52,139 nt of DNA from Dissophora ornata. Lineage: Eukaryota > Mortierellomycota > Mortierellomycetes > Mortierellales > Mortierellaceae. Position 1 is the stretch's first letter. Each line of letters starts with the position of its first letter. The translations under genes were made by a program, and so were the position numbers. Positions 12,501 to 24,846 of this stretch are shown piece by piece. The stretch is from assembly GCA_025201705.1 (NCBI GenBank), contig MU616706.1, positions 1-52,139 on the forward strand, in the 5' to 3' direction. The notes beneath the pieces are model-generated. The model was given only the letters and a program-made list of their open reading frames with translations. It ran no database searches and was not told the origin of the DNA.

Positions 12501-14737
12501 TGCTCTACGCTGCTGAAGCGCTCATCGACCATGACAACGGCACTTCTGTCGAGAGAGATCATGGCAATGGGCAAACTGATGACGAGACGGAGAGAGGATC
12601 CGGAAGACCCTGTCCTGGTCCGGGCAATGAACTTTTTGCATGATGCGTTTGTGCACTTCATTGGCAATGGGCTCTTTGTACTCGTATTCAAGGTAACGCC
12701 AAATATCTATCAGTTCCGTACATCTTGATGCCCTCAGATCCTGACAACTCTAGATTATTTATTGAACACTCTTTTTGCAAAATGATAGACACAACCTGCT
12801 CACAATACCAACTCGTTCAGCTGGGAAGACGAAGGCCAGGAGGTCAATCAGGAACTCGACCTCTTCTACGTTCTCGCCACAGTCCTCGGTGAGAACGAGA
12901 TGGTCTCGCCCGACCCCACTAACACTAGCCCCGCCGCCAATGCCCATCTAGTCCATTTCCGTGATCAGCCTATCCGCGACATCCTCGACCGCGTTACAAT
13001 CTTCCGAGACCTCGAGCCAGCACAAGTCTCGACCATCCTCACTAACTTGGCGCTATACGTAGAACGTGTTCATTCCAAGTTTGAGGATCCACATCTACTC
13101 CCAGATATAGGCCAGTTCTTGATCAAGGTCACGAAATACACGGCAGAATGGGACCACCAGCAACAGCAGAAACATAAGGAACATGCGCAGCAGTATAGGC
13201 AGGCACAGGAACAGCTTCAGCATCGGCAGTTGTTGCAGCAACAGTTACAGATGAAGTTACATGGGAAGCAACGGGCTTCGAATCATTTGTTATCGGGGAA
13301 TACCTCCACTGTAGTATCGAATGGGTCGTCAGTGCATCTGCAGCTGCAGCATCAATCACAAACACCGCAACAAAGGCAGAAGTACAAGGAGAAGTCGGAG
13401 ATACAGCAGCAGGAGATGCAACAGCAAAAGCAAGGTGTCATGTCAATGACTTCGGGATCGACTATCATCGGCGCCGGAGAGCCGACAGCGACAGCTGTAA
13501 AGTCCCCACCACAATCCCCGTTTGTAGAGGCTCAAATGCAAAACCTTGCGACGTCGGTCACGATGATACCAACGACAGGCACGAGCTCATCCTTGTCATC
13601 ATCTTCGACTCCGGCAGCACACGGTCAGAAGCAGAGTCATCAGCAAACTCAGCTGATACAGCAATCGACTGTGCTTTCTTCTGTTACTTCAGAGTCTTCG
13701 CCGCCACCGCATCCTCCTATCTCAAGACCGTCCTTTGTCAGACAGAAATCGAATTTGCTCAAGAACATGACTTCATTTGATCTTGACGGCAACCCGTTCT
13801 CCAAAAGTCGCCAAAACCGACAGAACGTCTCTCATGACGAATCCCAGGCGTCCTCGATACACCTACAATACCACTCACACCCTCATCATCGCCTTCATCA
13901 TCAGCACCACCCACAGCATCAGGGGTTTGTCAAGCGTTGGTATTACAGCAACCCCGTTCTCGGGATGTGCGCCATCCTCATGATCCATAACCCACTTGAG
14001 GGCCATCACCTTATCTCGGCTGTCAAACATGTCCTTAGACAAGCCCTCTATCGGGACAAGATCTCGGCGCCAGCATTAATCCGCTTAGTCACCGGGTACT
14101 GCTTTATGGCTGAGTTGGATTTCTCACTGTCGTTAGTGAACATATTTGGAGAGTTTGTAGTCGAGGAACTGAAGTCGTCAATCCAGAACCATCTGCATGT
14201 AAAGCACGATGATGAGCAAGCGTCGCGCGATGGTGAGGACGGAAACGAGGATCTCGAGAATCATGCTCACCGCCCCAATAGGCATGGACGGTTTAAGAAG
14301 AACGGGAAAGGTAATGAGAAGGAGAAAGAAAGTCCATTGGAAGATGTTGGTGGCCATGGTGGAGCAGGAGGAGTAGGTGGTGTAAACTTGAGTTTTGGAG
14401 GTAGTGGATATTATACAAGTGGTCGCACTAAGATCCTAGCCAGTAACCTTCACTTGTTACACCATGTAAGTTACTCTACTTGGTTCGATGCCGGCTTTTG
14501 CACATCATTACGAGTTTCGTATTTGCTAATCTCTCAAGTTTTTGTTGTCGAAAATAGCTACTGATATGGGATTTGGACCCGAGCTATAATTTGGAATGGA
14601 CGAGTATCAAGTGGGATATCTTGGGCTCGATGCGGTTCCCGCCTGGACATCCGATCCTATTCCCGGGCGCGGATGATGCCCTGCGCCAGGAAACCGCATC
14701 TATTGTTAGCGAATGGGTAGACAGAAATACTTCTTGA
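3543..14737 (+). CDS. Giant helical-repeat protein with C1 zinc domain; possible UNC80-like scaffold
   Basis: Not firmly recognised. Exons 3543-4630, 4724-8495, 8590-9578, 9684-9803, 9914-10183, 10283-12692, 12789-14465 and 14558-14737 join without stops to about 3,501 aa. Residues 1-240 are Q/S/P-rich. Cys/His clusters lie at about 872-920 (CCERCELAVKDFGLYC) and 952-1003. The second has exact C1 spacing: His952-x12-Cys-x2-Cys-x13-Cys-x2-Cys-x4-His-x2-Cys, then Cys1003 after nine residues instead of the usual seven. Much of the rest looks like amphipathic HEAT/ARM-type helices broken by low-complexity Q-, H-, S- and N-rich linkers. No GAP, kinase or transmembrane domain is visible. Length and architecture recall UNC80, a large helical scaffold of the NALCN channel complex; fungi have the NALCN relative Cch1. 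That link is inference. A C1 zinc domain suggests membrane or diacylglycerol contact. The CDS span and frame are well supported, the function is not. Confidence 0.85.
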
Positions 14738-15160
14738 CCGAAAAACAAATAAAACATAGAATGCCACATCATTAAAAAAAAAAAAAAAAAAAAAACGATA
14801 CCCCCTGCTTTGCTGCTGAAGTCCTCGTCGGAAAGTAATTTACCAATATATTTCTCCACTTCTGCTGTGGCATTACCATCGATGGTAAAATGACTTCCTG
14901 TTTATCGAGGGTCGCCCCCCTGGCTCGCGGCATGGCGAGGGTAATAGTTTGTTGATGAGCTGCTTGTCGAAAAAGACCGGCATATAAAAATGCTTCCTGA
15001 AGATGTCTTCAGTGGACCGCAGGGTCGGAACGAATGTATTTAATGAAAAAGAGGTTATCTCAGGAACCGCGCCGCATCGGTTGACAGAATAATGGTCATC
15101 GTGAATCAAAGTCTTTAATCTAAGCCATTCGCACTCCTTTCAATATAGCAAATGTGTGCA
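14738..15160. other. Convergent intergenic region with A tract
   Basis: Lies between the stop codons of the giant gene (+) and FBP1 (-). A 22-nt A tract occupies 14774-14795. A 78-codon minus-strand open frame at 14873-15109 has no recognisable similarity and is not called. Confidence 0.5.
14774..14795 (+). repeat. Poly(A) tract
   Basis: 22 consecutive A residues, 37 bp after the giant gene's stop codon. A homopolymer slippage tract or an insertion relic are both possible. Confidence 0.9.
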
Positions 15161-16465
15161 TTACGCCTCCGTTCTATAAAACGCCTCTACATCTTCGACA
15201 TCCTCCTTGCTCCCTATGAAGATAGGAGATCGTGAGTGGATCGTCTCGGGCAGGAGATCCAGCATCCTCATACGACCCGTTGTGGCGCGTCCACCAGCCT
15301 GTTCCACCAAAAACGCCATTGGGAAACATTCGTACAGAACGCGCAATTTTCCATTCTTAGACTTGCTGTCCGCAGGGTAGCAAAAGATCCCGCCATAGAG
15401 CATCGTTCGATGAACATCTGCAACCATCGATCCGACATAGCGCGCAGAATATGGCGATTTCTTGGGATCCTCTGGAAACTTGAGCGAATGGAAATACTTT
15501 GTGCAGGCAGCATCCCAGTACTTGGAATTGCCTTCATTGACCGCGTAGATCTTGCCGCGAGAAGGAATTTTGATCTACCCCATGCAAACATCATCGGTGC
15601 CTTGCTTAGTATTGTTGCTAAGTGAAGTCCTCGTATGAGAAAACGAGAAGGAAGGAAATACTTACCTTGGGATGTGTGAGGATAAACTCGCCAATCTCCG
15701 TGTCCAAAGTGTATCCGTTCACACCATTACCCGTAGTCATTACAAGAGTTGAGCATGATCCATACGTGCAGTACCCAGCGGCGACCATCTCTGAGCCAGG
15801 GCGAAGAACATCTGAGATATGGCCAGTCGAGCCTTCTCTCTGATCAAGCACGCCAGAAACAACGAAAACATGGAACTTAACGATAGAGAAATGGCAAGCG
15901 AAATGAAGTGAGTTAGAGATTTCAGTTACTTACGACTTTGTAGATCCCAAAGATGGTTCCAATTGACACGCCACAATCGATGTTTGAGCTTCCATCGAGG
16001 GGGTCAAAGACAACACAGTATTTGCCACGATACTGGTCCTCGACAAAAATAGCCTCTTCGTCCTCCTCAGAAACCATGACCGAGACCTTGCTGGAGGAGC
16101 GCAACGCGTTGATAAAGATCTCGTTTGCGATCACGTCCAGTTTCTTTTGATCCTCGCCTTGGATGTTGGACGTGTTGGCAAGACCAGTTCTACATAGACC
16201 ACACGCACGACAGCAGCCCAGAAGTGCGTTAGGGCAATCAACGATGAGTCATTCTCAACAAGAATAGAGGTGCTTTGAGAACATATGTATAGTACATGTT
16301 GATCAAGCTGGCTTTGCGAACGTTGGAGGCGACGAACTTGCACCCAAGCTGGATGGCGGTGAGGAGCAGGGTCAGGTCTCCGGTCGCCTCCCTGTGGTCT
16401 TCGACCTGTGTCTGGAAGACGTGTCGGGTGAGGGTAATGAGGTCGGTCTTTGAGGATTCAGACAT
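15161..16465 (-). CDS. FBP1: Fructose-1,6-bisphosphatase
   Basis: Hydrolyses fructose-1,6-bisphosphate to fructose-6-phosphate, the committed cytosolic step of gluconeogenesis. Exons, in transcription order, 16465-16296, 16189-15934, 15839-15666 and 15574-15161 give 337 aa, the usual family length. Visible motifs: LTRHVF near the N-terminus, [18 protein letters not shown], the metal-site block [11 protein letters not shown], the signature [20 protein letters not shown] (Mg2+-binding Asp/Asp/Glu with Ser-Ser), [15 protein letters not shown], the substrate region [19 protein letters not shown] and GGRATTG. The start is the first Met before [10 protein letters not shown]. It is divergent from QCR7 and convergent with the giant C1 gene. 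Carbon-source regulation is expected for the family but I could not identify a specific site. Confidence 0.97.
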
Positions 16466-17109
16466 TGTGAATGAGGAGTGGGTGGGAAGCGAGGGGAAAC
16501 AGAGAGAAGAATGTGTCTGTGTCCTTTTTGCATTCAAGGGACGTCGTGGCACTGACCGCGCTTCAATAGGGCCGTACGCGATCAGACATGCCGTGTACGC
16601 ACGACCATGTGCAGGCAGGCAACTAGGCAAGCAAGGGGTGTCCGATGCTCTCCTCCGCGTTGGGTGAATATACTCCGAGAAACAGGGCCGGCGGGATACG
16701 ATGGATGGCACTGTGAGACTCCACATGGTCGACGCGTGCGAGGGCTGGCTTCTCTTGGTTCATTGTAGAATAACGCGCAGCCAAAGCCTTGTACGAAAAC
16801 TACACGAACCGACCTGCCTCTCCAAGTCGTGCACCAAGCTGAGGGGACAATCGACAGAAAGATCTGGCACATGTCGACATATCGCATGAGTGCATTCCAT
16901 TCCGCATATATTCTATGCGAAACCAACAGGCCCTTCTCCATACCCGCACCACGGCGCGTGTCTTGAACGACGCAGTTCGGTAGCGGCAAGAAGGTTTGCT
17001 CGGAGCCAAGCCACCCGACCCCGCTCTTCGGTGTTTTTTATGTCCCCCTCTCGGCCGGATCATACAAACGTCTCCTTCCTCCCATCACTTCCTCATACAC
17101 ACTCCAACC
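16466..17109. promoter_or_regulatory. Divergent promoter region FBP1 / QCR7
   Basis: A 644-bp gap between the start codons of FBP1 (-) and QCR7 (+). It must hold both promoters and leaders. No coding sequence is evident and I did not find a confident named binding site. The QCR7 leader is CT-rich. Confidence 0.6.
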
Positions 17110-18060
17110 ATGTCCGGCATCACTCTTGTCAACCAGGTCAAGGCCTCCAAGTTCTTGTCCGGCGTCCTCCAGCCCGTCGCCAACGCCTTCGTCAACGCTG
17201 CTGGCTACCGTCAGCTTGGTGCGTGTTTATTTTATATTTTCTCTATTTATTTCCGCATCAATCACGATTATTTCCGAGTGAGGTGCACATGTAGAGCACC
17301 GAAGGACACAAACGTCGCGCACCAAATCATCACTGCTGTTGGAAAATAGCCAATCCGGAGCCGACGTTATGCTGCTCTGTACTGATCGTGGTCCTCTATG
17401 GCCATGCCAGACGTGTTCACCACAGGCCATGGGCGTAAAACTGGATACGATCTCAAAGATGCTCCGATTCTGGGCAGACAACTATCGATGCAGGAGATCA
17501 GAGTAGTACCTCCAGTCAAACAGCACTCTCAGCGGCTACATTACTTACACGTCCAGCAATGGACTTCGACAGGTCGGGAAGGTTATTGCGGACATAAGCA
17601 CTAGGCACTAAAGTCCTGTGACCCTGCACAGCTTTGAAGACAAGAACAGCATCCATTTCTCTCTCCCCCCTTCCGTGCAGCACTGTGAAGCCTAACAGGA
17701 GCCACCAGGGCGACCACTACTGTCATACAACATTGGGTCAAGAATACTCACCTCCTTCTGTCAATTCTACATCTCCACCCTCTTTTGTCCTAAATAGGTT
17801 TGCGTTACGATGATGTCCTTCGCGAGGAGACCGACGTCATTCGTGAGGCTATTAACCGCCTTCCCGATAACGAGGGTTACGACCGCATGTTCCGCATGAA
17901 GACTGCCTTCCAGTACTCGCTCTCGCACACTGTTGCTACCAAAGAGACTGCTCTCAAGCCCGAGGACGACATCAGATACCTTACTCCCGTCATCGATGAA
18001 GTCGCTGCCGAGTTTGCCGAGAAGGAGGATTTCAACAACATCAAGTCTTTCAGCAAGTAA
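17110..18060 (+). CDS. QCR7: Cytochrome bc1 complex subunit 7 (14 kDa protein)
   Basis: Small matrix-side subunit of mitochondrial ubiquinol-cytochrome c reductase (complex III), bound to cytochrome b. Exons 17110-17218 and 17798-18060 join at a phase-1 GT-AG intron to 123 aa, the family length. Family motifs are GLRYDDVLREETD, EAINRLPDNEGYDRMFRMK, then HTVATKE and EDDIRYLTPVIDEV. There is no cleavable presequence, as usual for this subunit. The single intron is 579 nt, five to six times longer than most others in this window, and shows no recognisable gene inside. Confidence 0.96.
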
Positions 18061-18634
18061 AGAATACTGAGCGACAAACGCGAAACGCGAACCCCCCCCC
18101 CCCGAACAGGATAAAAGTGGACGGACGTATAGAGAATATCCACTTTTAATAGACATGTAGCCCATGACGACGCAATAAACAAGCAAACTCCCACGTTATA
18201 CATCACTGCATCCCTCAGGCGTCAAAAGGCCTCTCAATCAGCGAGGGGTGGGTTCTAGGTTGCGCCGAGGCTGGCGTTCCTAGAAATGTTGACGCGTCCA
18301 CGAGGGGTCCCGGTAGGCAACACAGAGCAGCTTTTGGATGAGAAGGAATAAAGCACAATCCATGAATGCATACCGGCTACAGGTTGAAGGAATAATATTG
18401 GCAGCGTCATCTTTTCAGAGCACTGGGCCAATTGGTCGCGTTTGTATCAATAAGTGTTCATGATGCCTAACGGAAACGGATACGTTTGGCCAGTCCTCTC
18501 CCCGCGGATGCGCGTTCCTTAGACTCAAACACTTGGGAAGGAACAGAAAGGGCGCCCAGATATTAGATATACTGAGGCTTGCCAAACACTTCAATAAACA
18601 CATTCTGTGCTGCCCCATAACCAAATGCTTTATT
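18061..18634. other. Intergenic region 3' of QCR7
   Basis: Convergent gap between QCR7 and the F-box pseudogene. It contains a 12-nt C run at 18092-18103. No gene or structured RNA recognised. Confidence 0.5.
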
Positions 18635-19850
18635 TCATGTGGTGTTGATACCACCAGATTTCAGCAGAGTCACCACCTCCTCATGTATAGCAACATCTGT
18701 GTTCGTGATCCCGCGAACAGTACCCAGTAGCTTCCAATTCTTCAACATCCAATGCGCCTCCTCTATGCCCGCCCTCTGGTTCGTCACGAGAAAACCAAGA
18801 TATTTCAATCGTCTTAGAGTCGCGAGATGGCCCAGGCCTCGACTCAGTCGGAAATCAAGGCTATACTGAAGGCGATACCTGTAGTTATGAACATCCAGTT
18901 TCTCAAGCTGCTTGAATTCAGAGAGTCTTTGAAAGACTCGCTGCTGTTGCAGCGTCAGCTGCAGCTCCAAGTCTGCCTCTGTAGGATTGGCCACTGACCT
19001 GTCGTGTATAGATGAAGAGGAGGATGAAGAAGGGAAGGAAACCGAATTCAACAATGGTGGTTGTTGACGCGGCTTGAACTCAAAGCAGACTGCAGCGCCT
19101 TCAACACCTTCAACGTCCTGAAAGAACCCCATGTCGCTGCCGACTTAACTGCCTCTTCCTCTATCTCATAATCACTCAAAAAATCTCGCGCCATCACCTC
19201 TCCGCAATTCAGCTCTCGCAACTGCCTACAAAACCTCAATAGTTTGACGACCGCGGCCTCTGTGATATCACTGTTTACCAAGTTTAAAACTTGAACAGTG
19301 TTGAAGTGCTGCGCTGATTCTAGTGCCAGGATCGCTGCCAAATCTTCGTCAGTAGCCCTAGAATAATCCAGACTCAGAGACTCGATATCAGGCCATTGAT
19401 AACTGCTAGTGTCATCAGGCACTTCTCCTATGTGTTTAAGAAGGCTCTGCACTTGATGTTGCATTTGATACACTACCTAGTCCAGTCTTTGAAGACGTGG
19501 GAACTGGAAAGCCAATCAAGTTGCTCGGATGTGGATACACACCGGACATACAACTGACCAACAGTGATTCCTGCCAGTCGAGGCCCACGTTGGTGAGTTT
19601 TAGACGATGCAGTCTCACGCAGAGCTGCTTAAATACCTGGATGCCATCCTCTAGCACCTCACCCCCAACCATGGCGAATGAGGGCTGGCAGGGGCGGATA
19701 CCGCAGTTGGACTGTTCGCCAGAGAAGGTGCATCATGGTGCCGTGCCACGTCTTGTTGACACGGCGGCATCGCATTTGATCAGTTTGCTCTAGGAATTGC
19801 GCGACTCTGAAAAGAATCTCGGGCAGATCAAGGGGATTGAGAATCGGCAT
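18635..19850 (-). pseudogene. Decayed F-box / leucine-rich-repeat gene
   Basis: Begins with a good F-box-like N-terminus: DLPEILFRVAQFLEQTD, then RCRRVNKTWH and LLWRTVQL. This would be a substrate receptor of an SCF ubiquitin ligase. The frame then hits TGA in a G5 run near 19660. Similarity-like text continues in other frames: FKQLCVRLHRLKLTNVGL (to ~19440), WPDIESLSLDYS and LNLVNSDITEAAVVKLL (to ~19050), and a C-terminal LRR segment with YRLQYSLDFRLSRGLGHLAT down to 18635. At least three frame changes (near 19660, 19450 and 19080) are needed, and no introns of plausible length (>50 nt) explain them. It is therefore called a pseudogene. Sequencing error is less likely because nearby genes read cleanly. 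Confidence 0.7.
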
Positions 19851-19977
19851 GAAGGTGTGGGGAGTAAATATGATTCCAAATGAAGCTATTGGACATAAAC
19901 AATAGTTTTCGTGCTTTGCGCAATACACAGATTATATTCAACGATTATACTATATGAACAACCTTGCTGGGTTCAGT

Positions 19978-22900
19978 TCATCTTCGCTTCTCATCCTTAT
20001 CATCCACTACGTGGAGATGCTCCAAGGTCGTATATGTTGGAACTTGATCCATTTCGAGGCCCAGCCCACGACTGCCCTCCTCACCCGATGGATGGTCGTT
20101 GCTATTGCCCTGTCCAGGGGTATGAAGAGTATCCTGGGCCACAGATGAGTGGACTCTGGAGTAATCTTCCCCGCTTGCGTGCTTGGCGCCTGACTGCACC
20201 GCCAACAAACAGTAGACGACCTCAGACGCCAGGAATGACTGGGCAACAACGCCGACAATAGTTGCCACTGTCAAGGACGAGTGGTGTAAATCACGGGACG
20301 AAGGTTGAGGACGAAGCTGATGACGATGTCGATAGCCACTTTCACTATGATCATGACCGCCTAGTGGATTGTCAATGTGCTGTGTAGGCGTATTCAACGT
20401 TGAGACCGCGAATCCAGTTGGTAGGTTATGATGATGAAGACTTGGACTGGTTGAGCTTGCTTGAATATCAGTGGGGATGCCATGAACAGTGACTGACTGC
20501 GACTGAGAAAGGTCGGGCATGTGGATTGACATAGCAGGCCTGCGATCTGCGCGCTTGCTCGTCAATCCGCGCCCCAAAACTAACAGACCACGAGATCCCA
20601 ACAGGAGCTTTGAGAGACCGATAGCGTCCTGAATCGTGGGCACATCGTGGATAAAGATGCGGGCACCGATTTCATTTGACCCTTTGGCGCCCACTTGCTT
20701 GTTGTTGGCGCGTCTGTCGCCATTGGCAAAGGCTCGGTGTGGAAAGTAGTCCTGGACCAAAACCTGGTTGTCTTGAGGCAATATGGTGACGAGGTCATCC
20801 ATGACCGAGTCGATAGACTGAGAATCAACATCGATGAGGACACCCGCGGTCTCCTCCTTCTTCGTCATAACTTTGTCGGTTGCAACACGAACGATGATAA
20901 CATTGCAAAGGTCATTATGGCTCATAGCAGATGCGAGCTTCAGGGCTTCTTCGTCATCATGAGAGCCGTAAAGTAGAATCATGGTATTCAAGAAATGTCC
21001 GGAGCCTCCAAACTCTCGATCGACAAATACGGCGGTGACCAGACCTTTGTTGGCAGTCGTGCTCAAGAGACGCGCCACCATCCGGGTGTTCGATGTTACA
21101 AGTGGGCGCGATAGGATAGGGTTCTGACTTTGGTCCGTGTGACTCATAGAAGGGTCTGGGAGAGAACTCGAGTTCCAAGGGACGATGATGACATCGGCGC
21201 TATTCTCCACCGCCTCGTCATAGATGCTGTGTGCAAAGTCGTCAGGGTCTGTGGATAGCGTCATGCGTGGGCGAACAAAGATTCCATTCAGCTTTGCAAA
21301 CGCTTGAAACACAGTCATAACAGCATCGCGGTGAAGGACTTCAGCGCGTTCAGTGGCGGCGAGCAGCACGGAAGAGCTTCGGTCGGTCAGATGCAAGAGA
21401 CGCAGAGCCAGCAGCCTAGGGCCAGTGGCGTTCTCGCTCTGGTTTGGCTGGTTTAAAGGAGTGTCGCATTCAGGGACACTAAGAAAGGAGTTACTTCCAC
21501 CAGCACTTCGGTTTCCGGGAACCGCATAATGTAGCATCTCAAGAAAGGTCATCATAGCCGGTAGGTTGTGAATCTTATCCAAGCACAAGACGAATCCTTT
21601 GTTCGTTCTATCTGTCGTTTCAAGAGAACCTGGTCGTTCGAGATCTCCGTGTTGCATTCTTTTCTTAGCAGCGGCACGCATAGCGGCAGCACGTTGATAG
21701 TGCACAGGATATAGCAACGACACAGCCGGTGTGGTCATGCAAGTCGTAATCAGGCACATAGCGACCATGATCACAAAGACCTTGTCATTGATGACGCCGG
21801 CGTCATAACCAATGTTAAGAACAATCAGCTCTATGAGACCTTTGCAGTTCATGAGGAATCCAACCGCAAAAGACTCTCGCCATTCCATGCCTTGAAGGCG
21901 AGCAGCAACCGAACAGCCGATAATCTTGCCGAAACAAGCAACTGCTGTCGTCAGGATGACAAGTCCCCAGATCTTTCCATTATCCAGTAGTCCGACCTGA
22001 GTCTTGAGTCCTGACAGCGCAAAGTAAATGGGCAGGAAGATGACACTGACGAGATCCTCGATTCTCTTCGTGGCGCCATCCGCAAAGCCGGTATCATTAG
22101 GGATGACAAGTCCGACCAGGAAGGCACCAAAGATGGCATGGACACCAATGATATCCGTCAGGAAGGCGCTGATCAAGACGACTGCGAGAGTGAAGGCCAT
22201 CATTGTCTGACTGGGTTCATCCTGCGACTTCGTGATTCTGATCATGAGCGCGAACAGGGGTCGGATTGCAAAGACCAGGACCAAGATCCAGGCAATTGAC
22301 AATAGAATCACGTACAGTGGTGCAATTCTGCTGGAACTGTTGATAATCGAGACAACAAGAGCCAGCAGGATCCAAGCGACAATGTCTCCAACTGCACCAG
22401 CACAAACGGTGAGGAATCCAACTTTTGTTGTCAACAGTTTCTGCTCAGCCAAGATGCGAGCCAGGACAGGGAATGCTGTGATAGACATGGCTACACCGCA
22501 GAAGAGCAAGAATTCGCCAAACCCAACGGTCGTGTTGGGTCCTAATTCTACAAAGAGGACATAACTAACGGCAGCTCCGACGCCAAGGGGTAAGGCCATA
22601 CCTGCAAACGAAATGCCGAGCGCAAACCGAGCGCGTCTCAGAACCTGGACGGGGTCCAACTCTAGACCGACCAAGAAGAGGAACAGGACTAAACCGAGAT
22701 TGGAGACGAGGTTGAGGAAAGGCAGACTGGCAGGATTGAAGATGGTGTTGGCAAAGCCGGGTATACGACCCATAGCAGAGGGTCCGAGAATGACGCCCGC
22801 AATGACCTCAGATATGACGCGAGGCTGATTGAGTCTGCGCAGACCAAAGTGAAGGATGTAACATAGGCCGATGATGATCACTGCCTAAAAAATAATTTTT

Positions 22901-23223
22901 GAGAGAGGTGCGGATAGAGTTAACTGGTTTGTTGATATTGCCGCATGGAAACAATGCGTGTCCCACCAAAGAGGCAGAGTCGAGAAACATATGATCATAG
23001 CGTCCTTCTACGTCTAGCGTGTACGTCGATTATTCACCTGGATGACAAAGAGTACAAAGGGGTCTGAGAGATTGACAGTCGTTGGGTTGAGGCCCGTAAT
23101 GATGCTTCCTGTTAAGAGTATCAAGAGAGTGAGTAGACAGTTGTTTGAACAAGACACCCATTCCCTGCATTAATTATATCAACTTCTGCCTGACTTACCT
23201 GGAGCAGTACTCGTGGATGCCAT
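19978..23223 (-). CDS. KHA1: CPA2-family K+(Na+)/H+ antiporter
   Basis: Monovalent cation/proton exchanger of endomembranes, like yeast Kha1, for K+ and pH balance. Exons 23223-23199 (only 25 nt), 23108-23038 and 22884-19978 give 1,000 aa. The N-terminal half holds about 12 hydrophobic segments with CPA2 features: LNQPRVISEVIAGVILGPSA, LVLFLFLVGLELD, FCGVAMSITAFPVLARIL, VGDIVAWILLAL and HAIFGAFLVGLVIP. The hydrophilic C-terminal half (from about residue 430) resembles the nucleotide-binding-fold tail of fungal Kha1 and plant CHX proteins and ends in a charged region. The tiny first coding exon was chosen because it supplies an ATG in frame before the SDPFVLFVIQ membrane segment. It lies 127 bp upstream of the F-box pseudogene on the same strand. 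Confidence 0.92.
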
Positions 23224-24816
23224 GGGAGGCTGTCCTTGGTATAAGCGTTGACGTGTTGGTGTTGAGGTGGTGGGAGATGGATGAGAAAGAGGCACCGTCT
23301 TCTGTCTTTGAGCTTGTTCTGATGCGATTAAGTGTGGCAGAGAAGGAGAAGGAAGACAGGGTATTTTCAGTGACGGGACCCATCACCGCAGCCACGTGCG
23401 GACAAGAGTCGAAAAGGGAAAGCGAAAGAAGCACTGTAGTTTCGCGTGCCAAATACCCAACATTACGCTTTCCGCCACCCTTTTGTTGAGGTACTCACTC
23501 ATAAATTAGTGGCAGTATGACACGGGAGTCAGAATAGCCAAACACAAGGACACGAGGGTCGAAAAGCAAACGCCCAAGTCCATCGACAAAAAAGAATTGC
23601 GTCGGTGAATATGTGATATTTAGAAATTAGAACGGAGCGTTGATAAGGGCATAGAACCCCCTCGTGCTTCACTTGACCGCTCGCACCCCCATCATGCATT
23701 AGGCCTACTCCGCATCGCAATGCCCCAAAGTTCTGGAGGGGAACACAAAGCGCAGGGCTGTTTGCTGTTGAAACGAAATAGCAGAGTAAGGAGCCAACCT
23801 CCACTACGCCCTTCTACCGAAGCCACACCGAATCCTGATTTCACAAGCCCTGCGTTCTCACTGTTAAAATTTTTTCTGGAGAAGTCTAACGCTCTGAGCG
23901 CGACTTTGGCATCCACAATCATGTCTGACTCTACCTGGAGAGCGGGTTTGTGCACCGGGAATGGGAGGAGTAGCATGTGCAGTTGGTAGGAGGGGAGGAT
24001 GAAGAGGTGGGCCTCGGGGAAGTCAGACAATGCTCGCCTTGTGGTATGTATGATTGATTTTGATCGCAATCGACGCTTTCCACAGTTGTTCGCCACCAGT
24101 CCGGTGGAAATTGCATAAGACAGGGCCGTTGTCATTTTTAGACTTACGAAGTTGGTCAGGTGGTTGACTTTATGTCCTGGCGAGGGAATGAGAGGTGGAA
24201 TGAAGGAAGTGAATGAGGACAAGGAATGAGGAAGAGAAGAGGCTGAGGAGTGGACGAGTGGGTGAGTTGGGACGACATGAGTTGGGACGGGGGCGGATGG
24301 TGCCCAAGTTCGATTACATTAAGGCGTAGGGTTCTCGTGAAAGATAAGGCGCACGGCGAGCGCATTGATGTCCAGGAACCTACGATCTGTGAGCATCATA
24401 GCGGCCCATCACCACAGCCATGATCGACTGCCATCATTGCAAGTGCAGAAAACACTCTAACAAACATGTGTCTCTTGGCCATGGCTACACATGGCACGAG
24501 GACCGCAAAGATTGGTCAGTCCGACAAGCAACAGCAACAACCCATTCACCGTGCCTAGAACAACTCGTGTACACCCAACGAAACGAGAAGGGCGCTGCGC
24601 TGTAGCGGTCCGGAGATGCATTTCTCGGTAAACGAGTAAACGACTACGCGTCCATGTCTCCCCAGTACGCACCCCGATGGCAGTCTGCTCAGCTCGGCAG
24701 CGGACAGAGCAAAGCAACAGGACCCTGGTCTAATCATCCTTTCCTCCCTCATTCAATCCACGTCAAGTCCACAGCAGCAGTAATAGTAATATGAAAAGCA
24801 TAGAAATGGGCTCTAG

Positions 24817-24846
24817 TTCGTGTTCGTGTTCGTGTTCATGTTCGTG
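24817..24846. repeat. (TTCGTG)n hexanucleotide repeat
   Basis: Five TTCGTG units, one with C to A, in the gene-poor region. On the minus strand it would encode alternating His-Glu, but no supported gene covers it. Confidence 0.85.

Noticed and set aside
14873..15109. 78-codon minus-strand open frame between the giant gene and FBP1
   Set aside because: Semi-protein-like but no similarity recognised and located in a convergent 3' region.
17300..17345. GTGATGA motif on the minus strand in the QCR7 intron, like a snoRNA box C
   Set aside because: No CTGA box D at the right distance and no terminal stem; a single 7-mer is not enough.
23692..24222. 176-codon open frame on the minus strand in the gene-poor region
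   Set aside because: No recognisable motif, composition change partway, and no supporting splice or promoter context. Left as unannotated.
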